The translations under genes were made by a program, and so were the position numbers. Shown piece after piece: positions 23,409 through 32,632 of a stretch of 64,000 nucleotides of DNA. A model generated the notes under the pieces. The model saw only the letters and a program-made list of their open reading frames with translations. It was not told where the DNA came from and ran no database searches. Within the stretch, counting starts at the first letter, position 1. Each line of letters opens with the position of its first letter. Source of the DNA: an uncultured Senegalimassilia sp. (lineage in GTDB: Bacteria; Actinomycetota; Coriobacteriia; Coriobacteriales; Eggerthellaceae); assembly GCF_934636665.1 (NCBI RefSeq), contig NZ_CAKUAT010000011.1:30991-94990 (forward strand). The letters run 5' to 3'.

Positions 23409-23442
23409 GCGCCCCGCGGGCTCTTTCGAACCTGCGGGGCGC
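23409..23442 (-). terminator. Terminator hairpin after the giant surface protein gene
   Basis: Minus-strand stem GCGCCCCGCAGG / CCCGCGGGGCGC with a 10-base loop, then TTTCGCGTTTT. It lies about 100 bases after the stop. The rest of the 23167-23537 gap holds the hicAB operator region and no gene. Confidence 0.8.
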
Positions 23443-23537
23443 ATCGGCCAGTGAGACAGCGCACCCAGTGCGCTGCCCCAGTTGCTCGCCCGCTGCCGAC
23501 GGCGGCGGGCTTGCTAGCCGCTGCTCAGCGGCAGCCG

Positions 23538-26500
23538 TTACTTGCTGCCGACATCACTTGCCGCATCGCCGGCAGCCGCAGCTGCGCGCTTCTTGCGGCG
23601 GTACGCGTACGCGCCGCCAGCCGCGCCGGCAACAGCCAACACGGCGATGCAACCCAGCGCGATCGCAACCGCGGGGTTGGACGCGGCCGCGTCGGCCAGG
23701 TCCTCGACCGCACCGGCCACGCCGGACTTCGCGGACCCGGACGACTTGCCATCGGCAGACTTGCCGCTCTTGGTAGCGTCACCGCCCTTGGCAGCACCGT
23801 CCTCAGCCGCCGCCAGCGCAGCAGCCGCAGCGTCGCCAGAAGCAGCCACACCGTTCTCGCCATTCAAGATGGCCTGCGCCGCGGCCGGCAGCTCGCCGCC
23901 GCCGCTTGCGGGCAGCGAGCCTGCCACCAAGTCAACTTCCCAATTCGTGGACCACGTGTGGTCCCACACGCCGTTGAAGATGCCCGCGGCGATGGTCTGC
24001 GCCAGCCAGCCGATGGTCACGCTGGAAGTACACGTGCCCGTGAACTGCGTCTGGTCGGCCGTGGGCGCGCCCAGGTCAATGGTCACCGTGGAGCCGTCGT
24101 AGCTGCTCACCGCGCCGCCCCACACGTTGTTGATGGTCATCACCTTGTCCTGGATAACCACCGGAGCGCTCACCCACGCATGGCCGGAAGCGTCCACCGT
24201 CATGGTGGCGTTGTTGCTCACCGGCGTCGAAGGCGGGAAGCCGCCGTTGGTCAGGTGCGGGTTCAGCGGCAGGCCCGTGGTGGCCTTGTCGAACCACAGG
24301 TTGGCCGAAACCGTGTACGTACCAGCGGCGAAACGCCCGCTCGTGGTAGTGTCCACCGTGGTCGAACCGCCCGGCGTGGGGCTGGGGCTCGGCGAAGGCG
24401 TCGGCGTCGGGTCCGGCGTGGGCGTAGGATCGGGCGTGGGCTCCGGGTCCGGATCGGGCACCGGGTCAACGCCATCGGGCAGCGCCGAAGCCGGCAAGCT
24501 GGAGTAGTTCACCGTCAGCTGCAGCGCCACCGCGCCGGTAGGCGCAATGTCCATGTCCAGCGGCACTGCATACAACTTGCTACCCGCAAACGTATAGGAC
24601 TTCACGCCCGTTACCATGTCGTCGGTCAGCGGCACCGACACGTGGCTGATGCGCGTATCGTACTTGCCATAGCTCCACACCGATGCGTCGGCCGGAGCCT
24701 TGCGCGTCACGTCAACCTTCGGCAGCTCGGCACACGTGCCCAGCTCCTGCGTGGTGAACACGGGGTTCAGCACGTCAAGCTCAAGCGTCTTGGAGCCATC
24801 GGCCGCAACCACCAACGTGGCGTTCTTCGTCAGCGGGGTGGTAGGCGTGGTGCTCGCCACGCCTACCGGGTTGTTGCCGTCCAAAACAGGCTCATTGCCC
24901 GCCTTGTCGGCGAACGGGTTGTTCGGGTTGTTGGCGTACACCGTAGCGCCCGGGATAACCGGGTTGTACTCGCCCGGCATGCTCAAATTTGCCGTAATGG
25001 TGTACGTGCCCGGCTTCAGCGTGCCCGTGGACGCAGCCTCAACCGTAAGCTTGCCGCCCACGTACACGAAGTCGTAGTTGGCTGACTTGCCGCCAGCGGG
25101 CGTCAAGTCGTAGGTTTTGCCAGCCTCAAGCGTTGCAGGTGCGGAAACCGTCGGGGTTTCATAGCCCGCAGCGGAAACAGCCGTCTCGCCGCCCACGAAG
25201 CCCGTAACCTCCACGCCCAGCTGCGGCGCAGTGCCAACCGATACCGTTTCGCCCACATACGTGGCCGTCAAAGTCGCCTTGGCAATGGACCAGGGAATCT
25301 CCACCGGGTCGGTGGAGCCGTCGTCCCACACAAAGCCCGTCTTCAGTGTAGCCACCGCCGTGTAGGAGCCGGCATTGGTGGCGGTGGCACCGGAAAGCGC
25401 GAAGCCCTCCGCAGCCTCAACGCCCGCCTGCTCGGCGCCCGTGTACACCAGGCCAGCAACCGCAGAAGGCTTGGCGACCTTCACGCGCTCGTCCTTGGTG
25501 CCCGGCTTCATGGAAGCGCGGAACGCGTCAGCCGCAGCCCGCAAGGCATCAGCAGCATCGGTCACCATTTGATTGGACACCAAGTTGGCATCGATCACCG
25601 CAGAAGCCTGAGCAATAGCGTCCTTGAACGCCGCCATAGCTTCCTCAGTCACCCACGTGCCCTCGGTCGATACATCGGAGCCGTCTGCGGAAACAGCCAC
25701 GCCAGCAGCAAGCTGCTCGGCATCGGTCACCGCAGAAGTCAACGCCGAACGATCAACCACGGCATCAGCCTTGGCCGACGAGTAATCGATGTCCAGAATC
25801 AGCGCATCCTTGCTGGCATCAGGAGCAATGTCGGTGTTAATAGGCACCGCGTACAGCTTACTGCCTTTGAACACGAACTGCTGCTCACCGGAATCAGCGC
25901 CCTCAGGCAGTTGCACCGTAATGCTGCCAACACGCGTGTCGTACTTACCGTAATCCCACACACTCTTGTCAACAGGCGAAACGCGGTCAACCGTTACGTT
26001 GGGAAGCTGGTCGCACGCGCCAAGCTCTTGCAACGTGAACACCGGGTTGGGAAGTTTCAGCGTCAGCGTCTTGGTGCCGTCGGGAGCAACCGTAATAGTA
26101 GCGTTGTTCGCAACCGGCGTAGTCGGAGCCGAAGCCTCAACACCAGCCGGGTCGTTGCCGTCCAAAACGGGACTATTACCCGCCTTGTCCGCAAACGGGT
26201 TATTCGGGTTGTTTACATACACCGTTACGTTCGCAAGCACCGGGTTAAATTCACCCGGCATGCTCAAGTTCGCCGTAACCGTATACGTGGTGCCAGCGTC
26301 CTTCAGGCCCGCCTTCTGCGCGGTTTTGAACGCCGTCACGGCAGCGGCCAGGGCTGCTGCCTGGTCCTCTACCGCTGTTTTGCTAACTGCCTTCGTGCTG
26401 CTGGCAAGCGCCTGAGCATCGGCAATGGCAGAAGCAAGCGCATCGTGGTCAGCTTGGGAAACCCACTGGGTGTTGGACGAAACATCCTTGCCATCAGCGG

Positions 26501-29500
26501 AAACCGTGGTGCCGTCAAGCAGGGCCTGCGCCTCGGCGATAGGCTGGGTCAGCGTGCTAACGTCGCCAGCCTCCACAATCTTCCACGTAAATGTGCGCTC
26601 CGCGCGGGCGTCGTCGCCCGTGCAGCCAGCCCATCTCACAAACGGAAGGGCCTGACGAACCGTGCACGTATACTCGCCCACCTCGGTAGCCTTGATGTCG
26701 CCCGACACAACCTCAACCATAGGCGAGATACCAGTACCATAGCGAACGGACGAAATAGTATACGCAGACTGCTCCTTGCCGGTATACACAAGTTCCTTAG
26801 CAGTAGGCGCCTCAACTTCGCTCCACTGCAGCCAACCCCATTGATCATCAATCAGATAACAATCCTCAAAACCACCTAGACAGACTTGTCTAATCCACTG
26901 ACCATAGAAGGTTTTGGTTCCATCCTTTTCGTCCACGGCTTTTATTGAATCGTAACTTGCACGGCCTTTTTTCTTGCCACTCCATACCACAGAGCCATCC
27001 GAGGCGCACTGAATCAAGTCGAAGGGCTGCTGAGTGCCCTCTATACCATAAAGGGCGGAATTGTAGGACCACGTTTCCGGCCCATACAAATTCGACAGCG
27101 TAATCGTCGTATAAGAATCGCTGTCAACACCTACGTACTGCGGTTCCGCGTAGCTTCCATCAACGCCGCGCAAGCGAATGGAGTAACCCACATATTCCGG
27201 AACGCGGTACGCCGAAGCCTTCATGGCCGACTCGAATACGTCGCTCGAGTCAATCTTTTTCACCTCAAGCGTTGCAGCGCCCTCGTCCTTCAGATACTTC
27301 TCCATGCACGGCTCAGACGATCTAACCCCAACGGTAAGATCACGGCCATCAACCTGCGCGGCGAAGGTCCTATCGTACCTTTGACGCTTATCAGCATCCG
27401 CCGTATCCGCCAGAACAAGCGACGAACCGGGTATCACGTCGCTATCTTGCAACATGCCGTCTTCGCCGACGGACGCATGTCTATTGGTAATAGAGTACGC
27501 GCCGTCTTTCTCGTACAGGGAATACAAGCTAGACCCGACCTTCGCGGGAAGCGAAAGCGACAAGTAGAAGCCCGAACCAAAGTGGATGACGTTACCATCT
27601 TTATCCACCAGATCAATGGTGTAAATCGCAAAAGGAACTTCCTGAACATACTCCTGCTTCAGCAGCTCAGCCGTTTGCTTATAGCTTTCGCTATCCGCAT
27701 CCGTCTTCGTCACCTTCAGGGAAATGCCCTCGGCACCAAGCTTCTCGGCAAAGGGCTTGTACGTCGTAGAGCACGACGCGACGATGCCGGTTTCCTCATC
27801 CTTGAAGGTAAACGAATACTCTTTGGGACGTGCTGTGCTCGCGTCAGCAAGGATGTACGTTCCCATTGCCGCATTCTTTAGGGTAAATGAATCGTCGGAG
27901 CCTTGCGTGAGCAAAGTCAACCTCGATCCATCCCATTGATAGATGCGACTGTTTGCGTAGCCCGACTTCAGCGTAAGTTCGGTTTCCTCGTCAGAACCAA
28001 GAGCGATGCCATTCCCATCAGCGCTCTGAATATCCACATTGAAAACGCGGAACGTAGGGTTGATGTTAAGCTGCGCATCGAAAGCATCCTTGATGGGAGA
28101 CGCTTCGTCGGCTGTAGACTCATACGCGCTAAAGTTAGCCCTCGCCTGCTTCAAAGCAGCCGCGATATCGCCCTTATAGGTGGAAACCTTATAGCTTGCA
28201 TCAGCCGCCGCGCCCTCGCCGGTAAACGTACGCTCATATTGCTTCGCATCCGCGCCGGAGGCAAACACGATATAGGACTTGCCATAGCTGTCGTATGCCG
28301 AGTTCGTTTGGCTGCCCTCGCCGTTGAAAAGCCTGGTAAGACGCGTATCCGCCTCATCGCTTGTAAGCGTACTGGGGAACACGGTAACGTCCACGCTGCT
28401 ATCGGTCACGCTGGTCGGAAGAAGCTGCACACTCGTTACGCCATTTGCAACCGTAATCAGAAACGCCTTGGTGTCGGAAGTTACCTTGTCGCCATCGGTG
28501 CGAGGAACGGAAAGGGTACGCAGGCTTTCACCCTGCCACCATCCGCCAACAGCTTGATTAAGGTTGAAGTTACGCGGGAAACAACCGAATGCGTTTATTA
28601 GATTTGTTTTTTCGGCGCCGTCGGCGAATGCGGCATCAATGCATTTTTGCCAATCGGCCAGAGTATCGGAGTCGTTCACCTTCGAAACATCAAATCGGAC
28701 AATACTCGACAAGGTACTTCCAGGCGTGGCTCCGTTTCCATTTTTGGAAGCATCATCCGTGTAGGATTCTGTCCAAGAGTAACCGGTTTCGCTGTTTACC
28801 AACGTTTTGCTTGTCCACTTGCTAGCCTTGGTTTTATCAACAACGGCAAAGGTACCAAGCTTTTCGCGGACAACCGAAAAAGCGCCACCCGTTGCCTTTT
28901 CGTTCTCAAAAAGGGTTTTCGCAGACCCGTTCTGCAGCAATGCCACGTCGCAGATATCTCTCTTAGAAGTGGGCAATTTGATTTCAACCTTAGTGTTTCC
29001 AGCAAGCTTCACTTGATTGCCGGAAACATCAACCAGCCTTGCGTCGTAGAAATCAAACTCAAGCTCCCCGTTATAAAGCGGGGCCAAAATGTTCTGTGCG
29101 TTCTTATACGCGTCGCCGGAAGCAGAATTATCCACAACAAGCTTCGTGCCGTCGTTTTTCAACGCAGCAACAACACTTTCTTCTGTTGTGGTCACTTTGG
29201 CAGAAAAGCCGGTAGCGGCATCCGTGAAATCGCGAGAAACCACGTCGGCGGCGTTGTCCGGCTCAACGTAGCTTCGACGAGCACTGGACAAATCAACCGA
29301 AAGCCTCACCTGCATAGTGGTGTAGCGGCTCAACGGAGTTGGGAACTCCTTATAAGAAGTGAAGGAGTAGTCGCCGCTATCGTTAAGCAGCTTCACATCA
29401 AACGAGCCCACGCGGCCATAGCACTTGGTATTCGTGCTGGCTTCCGTGCCATATAGCACATCCTCTTTGACGCGCTGCACGTTGGATACTTCGGTTTCGC

Positions 29501-30962
29501 CCGGGGCACCCGCAATATCTTGCAGCGTAATCACATCAGAAGGACCGTTGTCCAGCACGAAGCTGATGGTCTTATTGCCGTTTTCGTCTACCACCATCTT
29601 CGCGTTATCGGAAACCGGGATGGTGGGAGCAAACGTCGGACACAGCATATACACCTGCACACCCGGAAGAACAATGTTCTCCGCGCCAGGGATATATAGG
29701 TTGGCCGTTACGGTATACGTTCCAGCCTCAAGGGTATCGTCAGTTTTCTCGGAAAGCTTCGAGACGTCGGCCACCACCACGGTCTGGCCGGGCTCGACGG
29801 AAAACGTAGCGGTCTGGCCGCCGCCGTAGATGGCGGACAGGGACTCGTCGTCGGCCAGCTCCACCGGCGTGAGCGCCGAGCCGTCCCACGCCCAGGCCTT
29901 CAGGCCCGAGGAGGGGGCGGCCTGGCCGGCGCTGAGGCGCCAGGCCGTCAGCTTGGCGTCGGAGGGCATGGCCTTGCCGTCGGGCAGGCCGAACGATCCC
30001 ACGGACACCGCCGAGTCGTCGGCCACGTCGTATAGCTCGGACAGCGCGGCGCGGGCCGCCTTGTCGGTGGCCTCGTCGGCGGAGAACGTGACGTTGGCCG
30101 CGCCGAACCAGCTCATGAGGTCGTCGGGGGTCGCGGCCTGCGGCATGTCGCCGTCGGCGGTGTTCACCTTGAGCGCCCAGCTCGCGCCGTCGATGGTGTC
30201 GAGGTAGTAGTAGTCCTTGGGCTGCGCCTTCTCGGAAAGCTTCGAGGCGTCGGCCACCACCACGGTCTGGCCGGGCTCGACGGAAAACGTAGCGGTCTGG
30301 CCGCCGCCGTAGATGGCGGACAGGGACTCGTCGTCGGCCAGCTCCACCGGCGTGAGCGCCGAGCCGTCCCACGCCCAGGCCTTCAGGCCCGAGGAGGGGG
30401 CGGCCTGGCCGGCGCTGAGGCGCCAGGCCGTCAGCTTGGCGTCGGAGGGCATGGCCTTGCCGTCGGGCAGGCCGAACGATCCCACGGACACCGCCGAGTC
30501 GTCGGCCACGTCGTATAGCTCGGACAGCGCGGCGCGGGCCGCCTTGTCGGTGGCCTCGTCGGCGGAGAACGTGACGTTGGCCGCGCCGAACCAGCTCATG
30601 AGGTCGTCGGGGGTCGCGGCCTGCGGCATGTCGCCGTCGGCGGTGTTCACCTTGAGCGCCCAGCTCGCGCCGTCGATGGTGTCGAGGTAGTAGTAGTCGC
30701 GGGCCTGGGAGGTTTGCTCTATACCAGCCGCAATTTGTTTCGCAGCTTCATTTTCGCCATCGCCCTGCACGCCGTCCGCAGTCGGCTCATTGATGACTTG
30801 CTGGTTTTGCTCCTGCGTGGCTTTGGGGCTTTCTTCCTGCCCATCATCACCAAATGCCACGTAGGACGGCATGAGCGACACGGCTAGAACCACGGAGAGG
30901 AACGCGTTGCCCAGCACGCCCCACTTGCTCATTTTCCTTTTCACCGCTTTGAGGTTTGCCAC
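23538..30962 (-). CDS. 2474-aa multidomain surface protein
   Basis: N-terminal signal (residues about 15-38, AFLSVVLAVSLMPSYVAFG). Two near-identical 161-residue repeats follow (about 88-409), each starting DYYYLDTIDGASWAL. Several beta-rich modules of unknown type fill about 410-1460. Later come three related modules opening TYTVTANLSMPGE/TYTVSANLWF, two FIVAR-like helical modules (about 1467-1557 and 1737-1817) and an MBG-like repeat (about 1890-1980). Then come a Pro-Thr-Asp-rich stalk (DPDPEPTPDPTPTPDPTP, near 2165-2195), a last module, and a C-terminal transmembrane helix with basic tail (about 2425-2455, YRRKKR). No LPXTG motif is visible, so anchoring is by the helix itself. The role is probably adhesion or a host or matrix contact. 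The start is the GTG at 30962 with GGGAGG upstream; a longer open frame to 31244 is not signal-like. The gene follows a Crp/Fnr-type regulator on the same strand. Confidence 0.88.
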   Translation of the reverse strand: MANLKAVKRKMSKWGVLGNAFLSVVLAVSLMPSYVAFGDDGQEESPKATQEQNQQVINEPTADGVQGDGENEAAKQIAAGIEQTSQARDYYYLDTIDGASWALKVNTADGDMPQAATPDDLMSWFGAANVTFSADEATDKAARAALSELYDVADDSAVSVGSFGLPDGKAMPSDAKLTAWRLSAGQAAPSSGLKAWAWDGSALTPVELADDESLSAIYGGGQTATFSVEPGQTVVVADASKLSEKAQPKDYYYLDTIDGASWALKVNTADGDMPQAATPDDLMSWFGAANVTFSADEATDKAARAALSELYDVADDSAVSVGSFGLPDGKAMPSDAKLTAWRLSAGQAAPSSGLKAWAWDGSALTPVELADDESLSAIYGGGQTATFSVEPGQTVVVADVSKLSEKTDDTLEAGTYTVTANLYIPGAENIVLPGVQVYMLCPTFAPTIPVSDNAKMVVDENGNKTISFVLDNGPSDVITLQDIAGAPGETEVSNVQRVKEDVLYGTEASTNTKCYGRVGSFDVKLLNDSGDYSFTSYKEFPTPLSRYTTMQVRLSVDLSSARRSYVEPDNAADVVSRDFTDAATGFSAKVTTTEESVVAALKNDGTKLVVDNSASGDAYKNAQNILAPLYNGELEFDFYDARLVDVSGNQVKLAGNTKVEIKLPTSKRDICDVALLQNGSAKTLFENEKATGGAFSVVREKLGTFAVVDKTKASKWTSKTLVNSETGYSWTESYTDDASKNGNGATPGSTLSSIVRFDVSKVNDSDTLADWQKCIDAAFADGAEKTNLINAFGCFPRNFNLNQAVGGWWQGESLRTLSVPRTDGDKVTSDTKAFLITVANGVTSVQLLPTSVTDSSVDVTVFPSTLTSDEADTRLTRLFNGEGSQTNSAYDSYGKSYIVFASGADAKQYERTFTGEGAAADASYKVSTYKGDIAAALKQARANFSAYESTADEASPIKDAFDAQLNINPTFRVFNVDIQSADGNGIALGSDEETELTLKSGYANSRIYQWDGSRLTLLTQGSDDSFTLKNAAMGTYILADASTARPKEYSFTFKDEETGIVASCSTTYKPFAEKLGAEGISLKVTKTDADSESYKQTAELLKQEYVQEVPFAIYTIDLVDKDGNVIHFGSGFYLSLSLPAKVGSSLYSLYEKDGAYSITNRHASVGEDGMLQDSDVIPGSSLVLADTADADKRQRYDRTFAAQVDGRDLTVGVRSSEPCMEKYLKDEGAATLEVKKIDSSDVFESAMKASAYRVPEYVGYSIRLRGVDGSYAEPQYVGVDSDSYTTITLSNLYGPETWSYNSALYGIEGTQQPFDLIQCASDGSVVWSGKKKGRASYDSIKAVDEKDGTKTFYGQWIRQVCLGGFEDCYLIDDQWGWLQWSEVEAPTAKELVYTGKEQSAYTISSVRYGTGISPMVEVVSGDIKATEVGEYTCTVRQALPFVRWAGCTGDDARAERTFTWKIVEAGDVSTLTQPIAEAQALLDGTTVSADGKDVSSNTQWVSQADHDALASAIADAQALASSTKAVSKTAVEDQAAALAAAVTAFKTAQKAGLKDAGTTYTVTANLSMPGEFNPVLANVTVYVNNPNNPFADKAGNSPVLDGNDPAGVEASAPTTPVANNATITVAPDGTKTLTLKLPNPVFTLQELGACDQLPNVTVDRVSPVDKSVWDYGKYDTRVGSITVQLPEGADSGEQQFVFKGSKLYAVPINTDIAPDASKDALILDIDYSSAKADAVVDRSALTSAVTDAEQLAAGVAVSADGSDVSTEGTWVTEEAMAAFKDAIAQASAVIDANLVSNQMVTDAADALRAAADAFRASMKPGTKDERVKVAKPSAVAGLVYTGAEQAGVEAAEGFALSGATATNAGSYTAVATLKTGFVWDDGSTDPVEIPWSIAKATLTATYVGETVSVGTAPQLGVEVTGFVGGETAVSAAGYETPTVSAPATLEAGKTYDLTPAGGKSANYDFVYVGGKLTVEAASTGTLKPGTYTITANLSMPGEYNPVIPGATVYANNPNNPFADKAGNEPVLDGNNPVGVASTTPTTPLTKNATLVVAADGSKTLELDVLNPVFTTQELGTCAELPKVDVTRKAPADASVWSYGKYDTRISHVSVPLTDDMVTGVKSYTFAGSKLYAVPLDMDIAPTGAVALQLTVNYSSLPASALPDGVDPVPDPDPEPTPDPTPTPDPTPTPSPSPSPTPGGSTTVDTTTSGRFAAGTYTVSANLWFDKATTGLPLNPHLTNGGFPPSTPVSNNATMTVDASGHAWVSAPVVIQDKVMTINNVWGGAVSSYDGSTVTIDLGAPTADQTQFTGTCTSSVTIGWLAQTIAAGIFNGVWDHTWSTNWEVDLVAGSLPASGGGELPAAAQAILNGENGVAASGDAAAAALAAAEDGAAKGGDATKSGKSADGKSSGSAKSGVAGAVEDLADAAASNPAVAIALGCIAVLAVAGAAGGAYAYRRKKRAAAAAGDAASDVGSK
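29748..30230 (-). repeat. 483-bp tandem repeat unit, copy 2 (within surface protein gene)
   Basis: Nearly base-for-base identical to the adjacent 30231-30697. The only internal difference I could find is one base near the upstream edge (GAGACG against GAGGCG), which changes Val to Ala. It encodes 161 codons. Confidence 0.9.
30231..30697 (-). repeat. 483-bp tandem repeat unit, copy 1
   Basis: First copy in protein order. It diverges from copy 2 only at its outer edge (about 30698 onward). See the unit at 29748-30230. Confidence 0.9.
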
Positions 30963-31040
30963 GTTCCCGCCTCCCTTCTTGCTTCGGTGTTCATAGCGAA
31001 TCACCCTTTCTTTGCGGCTTGTTTGTATTTGGTGGTGCAA

Positions 31041-31076
31041 CCTTGGGCGCCGATGCCGCATCCTCGGCTCCCAAGG
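31041..31076 (-). promoter_or_regulatory. Long hairpin in the surface-gene leader
   Basis: On the minus strand CCTTGGGaGCCGA pairs with TCGGCgCCCAAGG across a 10-base loop: 12 of 13 positions paired, no T tract. It lies in a roughly 300-base untranslated leader (promoter at 31270-31299, start at 30962). It could affect mRNA stability or translation. Confidence 0.5.
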
Positions 31077-31269
31077 CATCCCGCGACGGACCGGAAAGGC
31101 CCCGCCATGTGGAATCTGGGTACGACAAGACAGACGCGCGCCCGCGTTGCGTGAGGGATTGGGTTGTTGCAGGGGTTGTGCGCTTGCCCGCGCGAGCTCG
31201 GTGTTCGCCCTGGTTGAAAGGGCGCTCCAGCCGGCAAGTAACACGCGGGTAACTGGCTTGACGGCTGCT

Positions 31270-31299
31270 ATTGTAAGCCTGGGGTTACCGAAATTACAA
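31270..31299 (-). promoter_or_regulatory. Promoter of the giant surface protein gene, overlapped by a GTTACC motif
   Basis: Minus-strand TTGTAA (31299-31294), an 18-base spacer and TACAAT (31275-31270). The spacer contains CGGTAACCCC. On the plus strand GGTTACCGAAATTAC at 31283 resembles GCTACCGAAAGTTACC at 32290 near the regulator's own promoter. Confidence 0.6.
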
Positions 31300-31345
31300 G
31301 AAAAAAGTTCGAAATGGGTTCCTTTTCCGACAAAATCTTCTCCAA

Positions 31346-31363
31346 GGGTAACATATGTTACCC
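31346..31363. promoter_or_regulatory. 18-bp perfect palindrome GGGTAACATATGTTACCC
   Basis: Perfect palindrome about 50 bases upstream of the surface-gene promoter and about 135 bases downstream of the Crp/Fnr-type gene's stop. GGTAAC/GTTACC half-sites recur at 31247, 31283 and 32300. It is a plausible binding site for the neighbouring regulator. The 30963-31496 gap contains the leader, promoter and this site, and no gene. Confidence 0.6.
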
Positions 31364-31496
31364 CAGGTCAGATGGGTACGTCGGTCGGCGAACACGTCAA
31401 CTCGTAAAGATTCCCAAACATTTGTTCTTGTGTTCTGAACGGATGTTTGGTGATACAGATCGCGCTTGACGTTCCCCCTAGCCGAGGGGCTACTAC

Positions 31497-32147
31497 CTAC
31501 AGCATGCGGATGAAGCGGCCATCCACTTCTAGCACGCCTTCTTTTTGCAGGGTGCTTAGTTCGCGAATGAGCGATTTGTCGGCGGCACGCAGATACGTGG
31601 CCCATTCCTGGCGATTCATGGGAACCTCTACGCGACCGTCCGCGTCCTGGGGTAGCGTGCGCAAATGCGCCATGATGCGGTCGGAAAGACGCGGCTCGCC
31701 AACCACGGAGAGCGTTTGCGTAAGCACGCCTATCTTCTTCGACATTTCGGTCGACAGGTTTTCGCGCAGCAGAAACGCATGCGGGCTCGTGCACGATTCG
31801 AGTTGCTTTGCGGGGATGCACAGTATGCTCGTGGGCTCAAGCGCACGAATATTCACCGGCGTATGCTTAAGCGTCGCCGGCACGGCCTCGGCAAACGACT
31901 CGCCCGAGCCGAACTGCGCCACCGGGCGGTCTTGCCCACCTTGCGGCATGCTTGCTTGCACGGTGCCCGAAACAACCACGGGATAGAAATCCATACGGTC
32001 GCCAGCACGTCGCAGCAGTTGGCCTTCTGACAGCTCGATAATGCGCGAATCGATTTCGCGCAGCAAATCGCGCAGGTCCTTCACGGGAATGCCCTCGAAC
32101 ACGGCCGACGAATGCAGCGAGCGAATAAGATCCTGCGTAAACTCCAT
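31497..32147 (-). CDS. Crp/Fnr-family transcriptional regulator
   Basis: 216-aa regulator. The N-terminal cyclic-nucleotide-binding fold is present (ELSEGQLLRRAGDRMDFYPVVVSGTVQ, then GSGESFAEAVPATL). A long dimer helix follows, and a C-terminal winged helix (RLSDRIMAHLRTLP, NRQEWATYLRAADKSLIRELSTLQKEGVLEVDGRFI). There is no N-terminal cysteine cluster, so it is not an O2-sensing Fnr. The ligand is unknown. I take the ATG at 32147; a GTG at 32225 would add 26 unconserved residues. It is upstream of the giant surface gene on the same strand, and shared motifs in both promoters suggest that it controls that gene and itself. Confidence 0.85.
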   Translation of the reverse strand: MEFTQDLIRSLHSSAVFEGIPVKDLRDLLREIDSRIIELSEGQLLRRAGDRMDFYPVVVSGTVQASMPQGGQDRPVAQFGSGESFAEAVPATLKHTPVNIRALEPTSILCIPAKQLESCTSPHAFLLRENLSTEMSKKIGVLTQTLSVVGEPRLSDRIMAHLRTLPQDADGRVEVPMNRQEWATYLRAADKSLIRELSTLQKEGVLEVDGRFIRML

Positions 32148-32317
32148 GCGGCTCACCAACTCCTTGCTGCGCTCGTCGCCCTGGCAAACGTTCCCCGCGC
32201 AAGCCTCGTATGCGTGCGGCCGCACATGGCGATACCGTCACTCCAGCCATTCCCGCCATCGCGCCGAAACCAACCACCGGGCAACATTTGCTACCGAAAG
32301 TTACCTTTATCTAATTC

Positions 32318-32345
32318 ATTATCGCACTGCGCAGCTTTTTGTAAA
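32318..32345 (-). promoter_or_regulatory. Promoter of the Crp/Fnr-type gene
   Basis: Minus-strand TTTACA (32345-32340), a 16-base spacer and GATAAT (32323-32318). GGTAACTTTCGGTAGC lies directly downstream of it, as expected for an autorepression site. Apart from this and the pgm terminator I see nothing in the 32148-32632 gap. Confidence 0.55.
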
Positions 32346-32533
32346 CAAAGGGTCATATTTTTCCCAAACAAGAAAGGCGACCCGCTCGGCTGCCTTTCCC
32401 CAAACCAGCGCTTCGGAAGCGCTTCTTGCAAGCAATCTTGTTCGCAGCAAACCTGGCAAAGCATCCGGCCCCCTGTCGCGCTTCACGCCCTTCACGCCCC
32501 GCCCATCATGCAGCCGTACCCGGCACAGAAAGC

Positions 32534-32567
32534 AACAAAGGGCCCGCGGCATTTCAACCGCGAGCCC
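32534..32567 (-). terminator. Terminator of the phosphohexomutase gene
   Basis: Minus-strand GGGCTCGCGG / CCGCGGGCCC with an 8-base loop, then TTTGTTG, about 65 bases after the stop. Confidence 0.75.
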
Positions 32568-32632
32568 CTCGCAAAAGTTAGCGAGTCAAAACCTTCCGAA
32601 GGCACTGACCCATCCGTTCCCGTCACGCGGCC

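Noticed and set aside
30963..31244. 94-residue N-terminal extension of the giant surface protein
   Set aside because: It runs through the leader and is Arg/Pro-rich. The GTG at 30962 with GGGAGG leads directly into a signal peptide.
30963..31269. Cyclic-di-GMP riboswitch in the surface-gene leader
   Set aside because: A CACGCAA string is present, but the paired core and tetraloop-receptor elements are not.
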